Positions 48,858-58,200 of a stretch of DNA of 64,000 nucleotides are shown here, piece after piece. A program made the position numbers and the translations under genes. The notes beneath the pieces were generated by a model, which worked only from the letters and a program-made list of their open reading frames with translations, was not told the DNA's origin and did not search any database. Location of the stretch: positions 1 to 64,000 of the forward strand of contig MKSV01000008.1 in the NCBI GenBank assembly GCA_001897435.1. Direction: 5' to 3'. How positions within the stretch are numbered: position 1 is the stretch's first letter; each line of letters opens with the position of its first letter. Source of the stretch: Acidobacteriales bacterium 59-55. Lineage in GTDB: Bacteria > Acidobacteriota > Terriglobia > Terriglobales > Acidobacteriaceae.

Positions 48858-49166
48858 CTAATGAGTTGTCACCTCACTGAATTGCACGGTGTGTGCCTGA
48901 AGAACGCCCTTCATCTTCATGGCATGGATGACGACACGATCACCGATCTTGAGGTCTGCGCGAGTCGCGGCTTTCTTGGCTTTCTCGTAGGTCGTTGTGT
49001 CGGCCAATACGACTTCGACGCTTTTCTTGTCTGTGGTCTCGACCGTTACCGATTTATGGCTCAATGCAGTCACGACTCCCATGACGTGGATCATGCCCTC
49101 ATGGGCGCGCGCTATCAGTGTGATGCAGGAGAGAAGCAAAACTGTAACCAGGATGCGACGTTTCAT
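48858..49166 (-). CDS. Secreted DUF5666-like small protein of the copper cluster
   Basis: A 102-aa protein with a signal peptide (ILVTVLLLSCITLIARA) and a small beta-barrel-like domain: GMIHVMGVVTALSHKSVTVETTDKKSVEVVLADTTTYEK and LKIGDRVVIHAMKMKGVLQAHTVQFS. This pattern matches DUF5666-type periplasmic domains often found beside metal efflux genes. It may bind copper (MIHVM, HAMKMK). It lies 16 bp after the cytochrome gene and is clearly co-transcribed. The ribosome site is GGAAT-like. Confidence 0.75.
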   Translation of the reverse strand: MKRRILVTVLLLSCITLIARAHEGMIHVMGVVTALSHKSVTVETTDKKSVEVVLADTTTYEKAKKAATRADLKIGDRVVIHAMKMKGVLQAHTVQFSEVTTH

Positions 49167-49182
49167 GACTCATAATTCCTTT

Positions 49183-49788
49183 CTAGTGGTGAGGTTGTTG
49201 TGGTGCAGAAGAGCCGCCGCGCAGGAAATCCTCTTCCTGCTGCTCTTCCTGCCGTTCATCAGGTGATTTAGGATTGAGCTTTTCCATCTCCAGTTCCTCG
49301 TCTTGGGTAAGAGAAGGGAGATGACGGATAAACGCGACGAGCTTCCAACTATCAAGATCGCCATCGCCAGGGCCTCCGAATGCGGGCATGCCGCTAAGCC
49401 TGACGCCATTCTTGATGGTGTAGTAGAGTTCGCCATCTGACATCTCCTGTGTGTCCTTCTGGCGCATATCCGGCGGCTTCGGATACATGGTCCTTCCGTA
49501 CATCGTGTCCCCGCTGCCATTGTTGGCATGGCAAGTGGCACAGTGGTCGGCCCAATGCGCCATGCCTTCATGGATCGCCTTGGGAGTGACCGCAACAGGG
49601 TTCTTCATCGCCTTGTAGCGCTCTGGGATCGCCACGTCGCGCATAGACATGGCAAGCGATGCTTCTACCCCGCTTGGCTTGTCTCGCGTGCTGAAGCCGC
49701 GATGGATAAGGCGGTCAGCCACAAGGATGCAAGCGAAGATGACGAGAAGGATGATGGCCGAAAATGAGATGATGAACTTGCGTCTCAT
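49183..49788 (-). CDS. Membrane-anchored c-type cytochrome
   Basis: A 201-aa protein with an N-terminal membrane anchor (FIISFSAIILLVIFACILVA), a heme-binding CATCHANNGSG (near 105) and a likely axial Met in RLSGMPAFGGPGDGD. It belongs to the single-heme cytochrome c / cbb3 CcoP-like class. The C-terminus is Glu/Gln-rich and ends PQQPHH. It could pass electrons from the multicopper oxidase reaction or the respiratory chain. ATG 49788 has AGGAG 8 bp upstream, a better start than GTG 49797; it follows the TolC-like gene by 5 bp. Confidence 0.85.
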   Translation of the reverse strand: MRRKFIISFSAIILLVIFACILVADRLIHRGFSTRDKPSGVEASLAMSMRDVAIPERYKAMKNPVAVTPKAIHEGMAHWADHCATCHANNGSGDTMYGRTMYPKPPDMRQKDTQEMSDGELYYTIKNGVRLSGMPAFGGPGDGDLDSWKLVAFIRHLPSLTQDEELEMEKLNPKSPDERQEEQQEEDFLRGGSSAPQQPHH

Positions 49789-49793
49789 CCTGT

Positions 49794-51389
49794 TCACTCC
49801 TGTGCTCCACCGGCATTCGGCAAGTTAATCGTTGTAGTTGGTGTATCGGTTGACACGGGAGCATGGAGTCCACCGCTCAGCGTATAGTTCTGGAGCGCAA
49901 TTGCATTCCGCCACACTTCACGGAGAGCCATGACGTAGCCAACCCGCAACTGGAAGAGCGTGCGCTGTGAAACCAGCACCTGGGGATAGGCTTGCGCCAT
50001 GCTCTGGTACTTCTTCAGATAGAGTTCATAGGCTCGCGTCGAACGGGGGATGAGCTGGGTTTTATAGCGGTCCGCCTCGAATTTCGCAGATTCATACGAT
50101 TGCGCCAGTGGAGCTGCTGCCTGACGAAGCGACAACTGCTCGCGGAGAAGATCCTGATTTGCACGTTCGATTTCGACCTTTGCAGCCTGAACATTCCCTT
50201 GGTTTCGGTTCCAGAGAGGAATGTTGATGCCGGCGCTGGCAAAGCTTTGCGGACCTGTTGCTTTGACAGGTCTCTCGCTGACTTGTTCAAAGTTATATTG
50301 CTCGCCAGCACGCAACGTGAGATCGGGAATCGGCTCGCGCTTCGCGTCTTTCAGGCGCGCCTGAGCAACCACAATCTCCTGGTGCGCCCGCTTTACCGTA
50401 GGACTGTCAGAGACGACTGACTCAACCATCTGCTCAGCATTCAGGTCGGGTGTCTTCTCTAAATCGCCCTGCAACGGGCTCGCAGGCAAATCGCCTTTGC
50501 CCGCAAGCGAAGCAAGGACGCGGAAAGTTTCAAGATAGTGGCGCTGGGCGGTTACGTAGTCCACCTTTGCCTGTTCCGCTTCCACTTCTGTCTGCAGGAT
50601 GTCTGGCGCGTCCGCCTGTCCCACGTTGGCAAGCTGATGCACCGTTTCGACCGCGTCCAGCGCTATGCCGAGCAATTGCTGCCGGAGATGGACAGTCACC
50701 TGAGCAGCCAACGCATCATAAAATGCCTGCTGCACATCAGCGTGAACCCGGTAAGTCTGTTCTTCTACCCCGATCTGCTCAGAGCGGCTTTCCTGTTCAT
50801 GAATGTTGCGCCGGAGTCCCAGTTTTCCGCCCAGCACGATGGTTTGCTGCACAAAACCGCCGTGTTCTCCGCCACCATAAGAACCGCCGCGAATCTGCTC
50901 TCCCTGATAGCCAACAGAAGGATTTGGATATAAACCTGCTTGTCGGGCCTTGGCCTGTGAACGACGTACAAAGGCGCCGGCTTCTTTAAGGGTGGGATTG
51001 TTCGCATCGGCCAACTGCGTGAAGTCGTTGAGACTCATAGTCGGCCGCGTGACGACCTCTTTCAGAAGTTCGGGGGCAGGCAGATTGGCCCCCGTCTTGT
51101 TTGCAGGGCTTTCTGGTTCCTGCAAAGTCATCGTCGCATGGGTATCCGGACTTTGCGGATTCTGCTGCTGCCCCATCTGCATTCCCGGCATGTTGTTCAT
51201 GTCCTGGGGCTGATCGTGCTGCATCCCAGGCTTGTTCTGTTTTTGTAGTGGCTGCTGCTTCTTTGCTGGTGTGCAGCCGGGCATGACCATGCCTTCCATG
51301 CACGGCATGGATTTCTGTTGGGCGTCTTGTGCAAACACTGCGGCACCGAAAAGGCCCATCATCGCGAATGTAAGAAGTCTCAATTTCAT
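49794..51389 (-). CDS. TolC-family outer-membrane protein with Met-rich N-terminus
   Basis: A 531-aa protein. After the signal peptide (LLTFAMMGLFGAAVFAQ) there is a Met/His/Gln-rich stretch (MPCMEGMVMPGC, then PGMQHDQPQDMNNMPGMQMGQQQ), as in copper-binding CopB/PcoB-type regions. The outer-membrane efflux domain follows from about 115: DFTQLADANNPTLKEAGAFVRRSQAKARQAGLYPNPSVGY and the second repeat around 330-510. It probably forms the channel or binds periplasmic copper beside the multicopper oxidase encoded 16 bp upstream. ATG 51389 has GAGGAA upstream. Confidence 0.85.
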   Translation of the reverse strand: MKLRLLTFAMMGLFGAAVFAQDAQQKSMPCMEGMVMPGCTPAKKQQPLQKQNKPGMQHDQPQDMNNMPGMQMGQQQNPQSPDTHATMTLQEPESPANKTGANLPAPELLKEVVTRPTMSLNDFTQLADANNPTLKEAGAFVRRSQAKARQAGLYPNPSVGYQGEQIRGGSYGGGEHGGFVQQTIVLGGKLGLRRNIHEQESRSEQIGVEEQTYRVHADVQQAFYDALAAQVTVHLRQQLLGIALDAVETVHQLANVGQADAPDILQTEVEAEQAKVDYVTAQRHYLETFRVLASLAGKGDLPASPLQGDLEKTPDLNAEQMVESVVSDSPTVKRAHQEIVVAQARLKDAKREPIPDLTLRAGEQYNFEQVSERPVKATGPQSFASAGINIPLWNRNQGNVQAAKVEIERANQDLLREQLSLRQAAAPLAQSYESAKFEADRYKTQLIPRSTRAYELYLKKYQSMAQAYPQVLVSQRTLFQLRVGYVMALREVWRNAIALQNYTLSGGLHAPVSTDTPTTTINLPNAGGAQE

Positions 51390-51405
51390 GGCTTTGTTCC
51401 TCATC

Positions 51406-52884
51406 TCAGGCGCGCTCCAGAATGGCGGCATAGGGGTCTTTGGGACGGTTGGCCTTCTTCATGCGAGAAATGACCTCGTCGTATTTCTCGGGCGGCAGCA
51501 CGCGGACAAATGTCATCATGCCCTGCATGAATCCGCTCCAGCCCGGCTTCAGGCCGTAATTCTCAGGCCGTTCGACAGCCTTATCCATCGCCATCATTGG
51601 TCCTTCCATGTAGGCGTCTTGCGGGAAGTTCGGAACATCGTTCGCACTCTTCGCAATGTCTCCTTCCATACCGCCCATTTGCATGTTTCCCATCTCATGC
51701 TGCATTCCTGGCATTGCAGCCATGGCTTTCTCTTGAGAAAGGGGGCCGTTGGTTGTCGAAGTGTCGGTCGCGTTGCCAACGCCGCCGAGACCGCGGCCTA
51801 GAGTCGGACCGTAATCTTCACCCAGGGGAGCACCGGGTTCCCCTTGAAGCATCCCCATGCCGGTATTCATGTCACCTCCGGCTGGCATTCCTGCCATGCG
51901 CGTCATCTTTCCGGTGACAGACGACATCTGGTTCATCATGTGATGGGGCAAGTGGCAGTGAATCATCCAATCTCCGGGATTGTTGGCAACGAATTCCACA
52001 TTTCGCGCCTGTGCCACACCAACGAGAACCGTGTTCCCAGGCCACCAGGCCGATTCAGGAATGCGGCCTCCTTCTGTGCCTGTGGTGTAAAAGGTGTGGC
52101 CGTGCAAATGCATCGGATGGTGGTCCATGCCGAGGTTTACAAAGCGAATTCGCACGCGGTCTCCGAGCCGGACGACGAGAGGAGTGGTTGCCGGACCGGC
52201 CTTACCGTTGAAGACGAGCCAGTTGAATTCCATATTCATGGTGTTGGGAACGGTGTTGTTAGGAAGTACTGCATACTCTTGCAAATGAATCAGAAAGTCT
52301 TTGTCGCAATGGGGACGATATGGTTCTTTAGGGTGCATGATGAAAGCGCCCAGCATTCCCGCCATCTCCTGCATCGCCATGTGCGAGTGATAGAAGTACG
52401 TGCCTTCCTGATGGATGTCGAATTCATAGCTGAACTGCCCTCCAGGTTTTACCGGAGGCTGACTAATTACGGGTTGGCCATCGTTTTGAATCGTGTCTTC
52501 GAACCCGTGCCAGTGGATCGAAGTCGATTCAGGCAGATGGTTGTCGAAGACCACCCGCACATGATCGCCTTGATTGACCTGGATCGTGGGCCCTGGTGCG
52601 CTTCCGTTGAAACCCCACAGGTCAATGGTTTTCATCGGATGGATCTGCTGCTTTACGACCTCGGCAACAAGATGGAAAACTTTGGTGTTGCCGTCCATTG
52701 TGTACGGGAGGTCCCCGACGTCAGTCGTGACGACCGGCATGTTGAAGGCCGGACCGGGATGGGTTTGACGAACCCGCTTGTAGATTTTGGTGTTCTGCTC
52801 TGTCTGAGCGAAGGCTTTTGTGGAAGCCAGCCAGGCAGCACCTAATCCCAGTGTGTTCTGGAGAAAGGAACGACGATTACTCAT
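51406..52884 (-). CDS. Multicopper oxidase (CopA/CueO-like)
   Basis: A 492-aa enzyme. The Tat-like signal is SNRRSFLQNTLGLGAAWLASTKAFA. Copper ligands are HWHG (near 128), HSH (near 170), HPMHLHGH (near 275) and HCHLPHHMMNQM, which gives HCH-x3-H-x4-M with a Met axial ligand for the type 1 site. A Met/Gly-rich tail (MAGMPAGGDMNTGMGML, PGMQHEMGNMQMGGME) probably binds extra copper. It should oxidise Cu+ to Cu2+ in the periplasm. ATG 52884 has GAGGA upstream. It is followed by the TolC-like gene and preceded, 138 bp away, by the secreted Cys/His protein. Confidence 0.9.
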   Translation of the reverse strand: MSNRRSFLQNTLGLGAAWLASTKAFAQTEQNTKIYKRVRQTHPGPAFNMPVVTTDVGDLPYTMDGNTKVFHLVAEVVKQQIHPMKTIDLWGFNGSAPGPTIQVNQGDHVRVVFDNHLPESTSIHWHGFEDTIQNDGQPVISQPPVKPGGQFSYEFDIHQEGTYFYHSHMAMQEMAGMLGAFIMHPKEPYRPHCDKDFLIHLQEYAVLPNNTVPNTMNMEFNWLVFNGKAGPATTPLVVRLGDRVRIRFVNLGMDHHPMHLHGHTFYTTGTEGGRIPESAWWPGNTVLVGVAQARNVEFVANNPGDWMIHCHLPHHMMNQMSSVTGKMTRMAGMPAGGDMNTGMGMLQGEPGAPLGEDYGPTLGRGLGGVGNATDTSTTNGPLSQEKAMAAMPGMQHEMGNMQMGGMEGDIAKSANDVPNFPQDAYMEGPMMAMDKAVERPENYGLKPGWSGFMQGMMTFVRVLPPEKYDEVISRMKKANRPKDPYAAILERA

Positions 52885-53022
52885 GATGTCCTCAGTTAGA
52901 TAGGCATTCCGGCATAGGGGAATGCAGCCACAAATGTGAGCCACTGGCGCGAACTGAAGACTGAGTACAGAACAGCACAATCCGGCCCATGACAGAACGC
53001 ATTGGCGACAGTTGCGCCGGAG

Positions 53023-53460
53023 CTAGATTCTGAGGGCTACCGTGAGAGGAGGATGAGAATCGACAATGTCCGGAGGAGGAGCCTCGCTGACATAACGAAG
53101 AGGAACGATGCCCCCTTCCAAATTCGGAACCGGATGAATCACGGTCCATTTCAGTTGATCGGACTGGAACGCCTTTACAGGAAGGTTCACGCTCGCCACT
53201 TGTCTGCAGAGCAGATGGGTGCAATCAGGCGTAGCAGCTAGCTCGACGGCTGATACTCCCGATTCGTCGCGCTTGTTCATGTGCGCGCAATGCATATCGT
53301 GGGTATGCATTGCCGTCGCCGCATGATAGGAAGCAGGCTTCATATGACATTCCGACTGGGAAGCTAACGCGGCACAATTCGCATCGCAGACCGCCGCCCA
53401 CGAGGACGCAGTCAGGAGAATGACTGCCAGCAGCGCCGCGAATGTACTTCTCCACGTCAT
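53023..53460 (-). CDS. Cys/His/Met-rich secreted protein of the copper operon
   Basis: A 145-aa protein with a signal peptide (FAALLAVILLTASSWA) and a cluster of metal ligands: AVCDANCAALASQSECHMKPASYHAATAMHTHDMHCAHM. The C-terminal part is Pro-rich and ends PPLTVALRI. The protein at 61326 shares this layout and LRI ending. It probably binds or relays copper in the periplasm (inference from residues and neighbours). The track start at 53520 is a TTG overlapping the membrane-protein gene; M21 at 53460 begins the signal peptide. Confidence 0.65.
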   Translation of the reverse strand: MTWRSTFAALLAVILLTASSWAAVCDANCAALASQSECHMKPASYHAATAMHTHDMHCAHMNKRDESGVSAVELAATPDCTHLLCRQVASVNLPVKAFQSDQLKWTVIHPVPNLEGGIVPLRYVSEAPPPDIVDSHPPLTVALRI

Positions 53461-53516
53461 GGCCACATCATACTCTGTCGCAGGCATTCCCATGAAGGCC
53501 GGGACCGCAATGCTCC

Positions 53517-54209
53517 TCAATGACCGTGATGAAAACCGTGGCCCATAAGATGCATGGAGATAAGTGCGGCCAGTGCGAGGAATCCTATAACAAGCGCAGT
53601 GACGATTTGGAGTTTCCGGGGCCTTTCCTGGTTTGGGATCTGGTCATCAAAGCCGGGCAGACTGCCAGCGATGCCCGCCGCCGCGACCTTGTAGCGCAAC
53701 TCGCGCCGTTTGTCCTCTCCGTATGGGGTGAGCCCCCAGGGCTTGTAGACCGACAGTATGGTAATCACCGACAACACCAGAATGCCAATTCCGGAAGCAC
53801 GTGCCAGCACAAAACCGACGCTGCCAAGTTCGGCAGTGGGCATCGCTCCCGCCGTGGCCGTCGATACAAGCCTCACGGCCCTTGCCATCGCCGAGAACTG
53901 ATGCATCAGCAAGACAGCAACAGCAAGTACGGTCAAAATAAATTTGACCAACACCCAGTAGTGCCGGAATAGGCCCCATTGGGTGCAGAGGGACTGGATC
54001 AATCCGGTTCCAAGCGCCGCCAGGCTCAGAGGAATGATGCAATAGAGGCAGATCAAGTTCATCGAGAGATAGGCGCCGCGCATCATGGTCGCGTCTCGGC
54101 TGACGAGCCCGGCAATACTGAGTATGAAGAATGCGAACGCTGCGCCAATCCAACTCACAGAGAACGTGACGTGTGCGGTGAGGTTCAATTTGCGGAGGCT
54201 GGGTGTCAT
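53517..54209 (-). CDS. DUF2269-like integral membrane protein
   Basis: A 230-aa protein with about five membrane helices (HVTFSVSWIGAAFAFFILSIAGL, LICLYCIIPLSLAALGTGLI, YWVLVKFILTVLAVAVLL, ASGIGILVLSVITILSVY, LQIVTALVIGFLALAALISM) and a His-rich end (MGHGFHHGH) that may bind metal. It resembles DUF2269 membrane proteins. Its ATG overlaps the marR stop (ATGA) and the downstream secreted-protein gene follows closely, so it is in the MarR operon. Function unknown. Confidence 0.7.
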   Translation of the reverse strand: MTPSLRKLNLTAHVTFSVSWIGAAFAFFILSIAGLVSRDATMMRGAYLSMNLICLYCIIPLSLAALGTGLIQSLCTQWGLFRHYWVLVKFILTVLAVAVLLMHQFSAMARAVRLVSTATAGAMPTAELGSVGFVLARASGIGILVLSVITILSVYKPWGLTPYGEDKRRELRYKVAAAGIAGSLPGFDDQIPNQERPRKLQIVTALVIGFLALAALISMHLMGHGFHHGH

Positions 54210-54718
54210 ATTTGGACACTTTCTTCATTGGTGGTTTGTCTGCCGCTGAGTGTTTGTGCCCGCAACAGCGCAATGTGGCGGTAGATGAGGTCGGTGCTCC
54301 GATTCATGAACTGAGTGATGCCGATGAGTTGTTGCGCGTCGAAATCCTTCAACATGACTGCAACGTCTTTTCGCAAGGGACCGATTACTTCATGGATCGG
54401 CGACTGTTTGAGCGCCAGATGGAGTATCTGTCTTCGGCCATCATGCGGGTCAGGTTCGCGGCGCAGATATCCTGCTCGTTCGAGTCTTGCGACGACACCC
54501 GTGATTGCACCGGTTGTCAGGCCAGTAACCGCAGCGAGCTCACTGCCTGTCATGTGACCGCGCTCGCGCAACAAATCGAGGCATTTGTAGTCAGTTGGCC
54601 CCACTCCCATGCGTTCGGCAATTGCATGATGAAACAACACGACTGCCGTGCTGTGACGACGGGCTAACTTTTCGACGATCTCTTTGGCAAGCTCCCTCTT
54701 TTTGAGGATCGATGGCAT
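54206..54718 (-). CDS. MarR-family regulator heading the copper operon
   Basis: A 170-aa winged-helix regulator: MGVGPTDYKCLDLLRERGHMTGSELAAVTGLTTGAITGVVARLERAGYLRREPDPHDGRRQILHLAL, with the N- and C-terminal helices forming the dimer domain. It is the first gene of the run leading through the multicopper oxidase to the P-ATPase. A promoter-like TATAAT sits only 6 bp before ATG 54718, implying a nearly leaderless message, and a GCTTAG-N3-CTAAGC palindrome lies in the -35 region. The track start at 54772 would be upstream of that promoter. Confidence 0.85.
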   Translation of the reverse strand: MPSILKKRELAKEIVEKLARRHSTAVVLFHHAIAERMGVGPTDYKCLDLLRERGHMTGSELAAVTGLTTGAITGVVARLERAGYLRREPDPHDGRRQILHLALKQSPIHEVIGPLRKDVAVMLKDFDAQQLIGITQFMNRSTDLIYRHIALLRAQTLSGRQTTNEESVQI

Positions 54719-54724
54719 CCCAAG

Positions 54725-54756
54725 ATTATACTCATAAAATCGCTTAGATGCTAAGC
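54725..54756 (-). promoter_or_regulatory. marR promoter with palindromic operator
   Basis: On the minus strand TATAAT (54730-54725) lies 6 bp before the marR ATG. The perfect palindrome GCTTAGATGCTAAGC (54742-54756) covers the -35 region, where TTAGCA at 18-bp spacing is a partial -35 box. This is the expected layout of an autoregulated MarR promoter. Confidence 0.65.
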
Positions 54757-54863
54757 TACTTTTATGTATCACATGAAATCAGCCCGTCTCGATCATTGGG
54801 GTAGAAAGAAACTATGCCTGGGCAACGATGGTCAACGTAGTTTATGGCAGGCGAAAGCAAGTC

Positions 54864-55190
54864 TCATTTCGCCCGGCTGATGGAATCTACAGAAATCGCA
54901 TCACCAGACACCTTGCCCTTTACTGTGGCATTCTGTCCTGCGAATCTGTCAAACTGCGCTTTGTCGCTTTTCAACGTATAGACCTTATCCCCGCTCGCAA
55001 GCGCGAACTCGGCTCCCTGCTTGACGCAGGCGCGCGTGCATTCGGCAGGAGTGGCGTTTTTCATCATGGTGTGGTGTGCGCCACACATCGCATCGGTCAC
55101 GGTTCCGCTTATGGTTTGTGTTTCCTGCGCGAGTAAGGTCACTGCACTCAGCGCCAGTGCCGCAGTCAGTATGAAATATTTGGTTCGCAT
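54864..55190 (-). CDS. Secreted DUF5818-like small protein
   Basis: A 108-aa protein with a signal peptide (YFILTAALALSAVTLLAQ) and the domain ISGTVTDAMCGAHHTMMKNATPAECTRACVKQGAEFALASGDKVYTLKSD, then FAGQNATVKGKVSGDAISVDSIS. This Cys/His/Met-bearing OB-like domain is common in Acidobacteria and resembles DUF5818. It follows cusA by 14 bp with GGAGAT before the ATG, so it is the last gene of the CusCBA run. MCGAHHTMM could ligate copper. Confidence 0.75.
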   Translation of the reverse strand: MRTKYFILTAALALSAVTLLAQETQTISGTVTDAMCGAHHTMMKNATPAECTRACVKQGAEFALASGDKVYTLKSDKAQFDRFAGQNATVKGKVSGDAISVDSISRAK

Positions 55191-55204
55191 TGTTGTATCT
55201 CCAA

Positions 55205-58200
55205 TTAAGCAGAAGGTTGAACGGCAGAGCCGTTATTGCTGAAACGAGGAACGAGAGTTCCTCGTTTCAGCGCACGTTCCTTCATCATGACGAAGAAGAC
55301 AGGCACAAGAATCAAAACGTGAATGGTCGAAGTAATCATGCCGCCAACAATCGGCGCGGCAATCGGCTTCATCACATCCGAGCCGATGCCGGATTCCCAT
55401 AGGATCGGAACCAGACTGGCGAGGACCGCGCAGACGGTCATCAGCTTTGGCCGGAGACGATGTACAGCCCCTTCAATGGCAGCTTCCTCTATATCTACGT
55501 TGGTCAAAGGCTTACCAGCTTGCAATCTGCGTTCGAGCGATTCATGGAGGTAGACCACCATCACCACTCCGGTTTCCACAGCAATACCGAACAGCGCGAT
55601 GTAGCCAACCGCAACCGCCACGCTAAAGTTGTACTTCAGCAGCCACTGCAGCAGCAGGCCACCACTCATGGCATAGACCGTTGGAAAGATGAGCACGAGT
55701 GCTTCGGCAACAGACTTGAACACCAGGTACAGCAACAGAAAGATCAGGAAGAACACGACTGGAAGGATGAGCTGCAACCGTTGTTTCGCCCGCAACTCTA
55801 ATTGGTACTCTCCCGACCACTGGTACGAGTAGTTTGGAGGCAACGTGAGCTTATCGTGCAAGAGCTTGTCTGCTTTGGCGACGAAACCACCGTAGTCCGC
55901 GCTCTTGAGATCGATATAGATGTAGCCAGTGAGCGCACCGTCTTCGTCCCGGATCATCGCCGGGCCATGGCTGAAGGAAATACGCGCTACCTGTCCAAGT
56001 GGAATCTGCGCCCCGGAAGGCGTGCCGATCAGAACGCCACGCATTTTGTCGATATTGTCGCGGAAGTCGCGTTGATAACGGACATTGACGGGATAGCGTT
56101 CGCGGCCTTCGATGTTCTCTGCGATATTCTCGCCGCCAATGCCTGAAGCAACAGCCGTTTGAATATCCGTGACGGTGAGGCCATAACGTGCGGCCTCCGG
56201 CCGGTTGACCTCGACATTGACGTAGAAACCTTGTGCGACTTTTTCCGCAAAGACCGAACGTGTCTCCGGCAGGCTGGAGAGCACATTCTGGATCTGCGAC
56301 GCGAGTTGCTGAATGCCATTTACATCCGGTCCCTGCACCTTGAGACCCAAAGGTGTCTTAATACCGGTTAATTCCATATCGAGGCGGTTCTCGACTGGCA
56401 TGGTCCAGGTATTCGACAAGCCGGGAAACTGGAGCTTTTCGTCCATATCCTGAATGAGTTTTTCGTAGGTCATTCCTGTGGGCCATTGCTCGCGCGGTTT
56501 AAGCATAACGGTGGTGTCATACATATTGAGCGGTGCATTATCTGTTGCGCTGTCAGAACGCCCAACCGTACCGAAAACGCTGGCGACTTCCGGGAAGCCA
56601 CGAAGAATCCTGTCCTGCTCATGAAGAAGAACCTTCGCCTGCTCAATCGAGATGCCAGGAAGAGCGGTAGGCATGTACAGCGTGGAGCCTTCAAAGAGGG
56701 GAGGCATGAACTGGCTGCCCAGCTTAGTCGCCAATGGTAGCGTTGCAATCAGGAAGATCAGGTTGACAGCGATGGTGAGCCAGCGATGCCGCAGACACCA
56801 GCGAAGAATCGGCAGATAGACCGCCTGAGTGACACGCGAGATGGGGTTCGTGCGCTCCGGACGCAGCTTCCCACGAATCAGCATCACCATCAGGACCGGA
56901 ACCAGCGTGATGGCGAGGATAGAAGACGATCCGACCGCTAAGGTCTTTGTCCAGGCCAGCGGACGGAACATGCGTCCTTCCTGAGCTTCGAGAAGAAACA
57001 CCGGCAGGAACGATACAACAATAATTAACAGCGAGAAGAACAATGCAGGCCCAACCTGTTTCGCCGCATTGATGAGGATAGTTCTGCGCTCCGATTCCGA
57101 CACCGGCACCGAGCTGTTCTCCTGGCGGTCTGAGAGATGGCGATAGCCATTCTCGACCATCACAATCGAGGCATCGACAAGCACGCCGATTGCGAGCGCG
57201 ATGCCTCCCAATGACATGATGTTCGAGGTGACTCCCAGCCAGTACATTGGAATGAAGGCGACGAGCACGGCGATGGGCAGAGCAAGGATGGCGATCAATG
57301 CAGACCGGAAGTGGAAGAGGAAAACAATGATGACGACGCTGACGATGATGGCCTCTTCCAACAGGTCCCGTTGCAGGGTCTTGATCGAGGCGTCTATTAG
57401 GCCGGAGCGGTCATACCCCGGCATGATGACGACACCCGCAGGAAGCGATGGCGCGATCTCACGGAGCTTCTGCTTGACTCCGTTGATAACATCCAGCGCG
57501 TTCATGCCCTGGCGCATGACGATGATGCCGCCGACCGTTTCTCCTTCGCCGTTCCACTCGGCCACTCCTTCGCGGATGTCAGGACCGAAGCTGACCGTTC
57601 CCAGATCGCGAAGCAGAACGGGCGTGCCGTTCTTGCTGCCGACAGCAACACTTGCCAGATCATCGAGTGATCGAAGATAGCCAAGACCGCGAATCATGTA
57701 CTCCGCGCCGCTCAGATCGAGTACCCGTCCGCCAACTTCATTGGTACTTGCCTTCACACGGTCGATAACCGTGGAAAGTGGAATGCCGTAGGCCAGCAGC
57801 TTGTTGGGATCGAGTTGCACTTGATACTGGCGAACATAGCCGCCGATACTTGCGACTTCCGCAACGCCGGGAACAGTTTCGAGGGCATAGCGCAACCGCC
57901 AGTCCTGAAGGCTACGCAGGTCCGCGAGGCTGTGCTTTCCGCTCTTATCGACGATGGCATACTCGTAGACCCAGCCTGCGCCGGTCGCGTCAGGGCCAAT
58001 CGAGGGATGCACGTTCTCCGGCAAGCGTCCGCTGATCTGTTGCAGGTATTCGACAACGCGGGAACGTGCCCAATAAAGGTCAGTGCCATCCTGAAAGACC
58101 ACGTAAACGTAAGAGTCACCGAACATGGTCTGCGCGCGCACTGCTTTGACATGCGGCGCGGCAAGGAGACTGGTCACAATGGGGTATGTCACCTGATCCT

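Noticed and set aside
54850-54873. Hairpin GGCGAAA-N10-TTTCGCC at the end of the DUF5818-like gene, as a terminator
   Set aside because: No T run follows on the minus strand and the stem overlaps the stop codon; it could still be a weak terminator.
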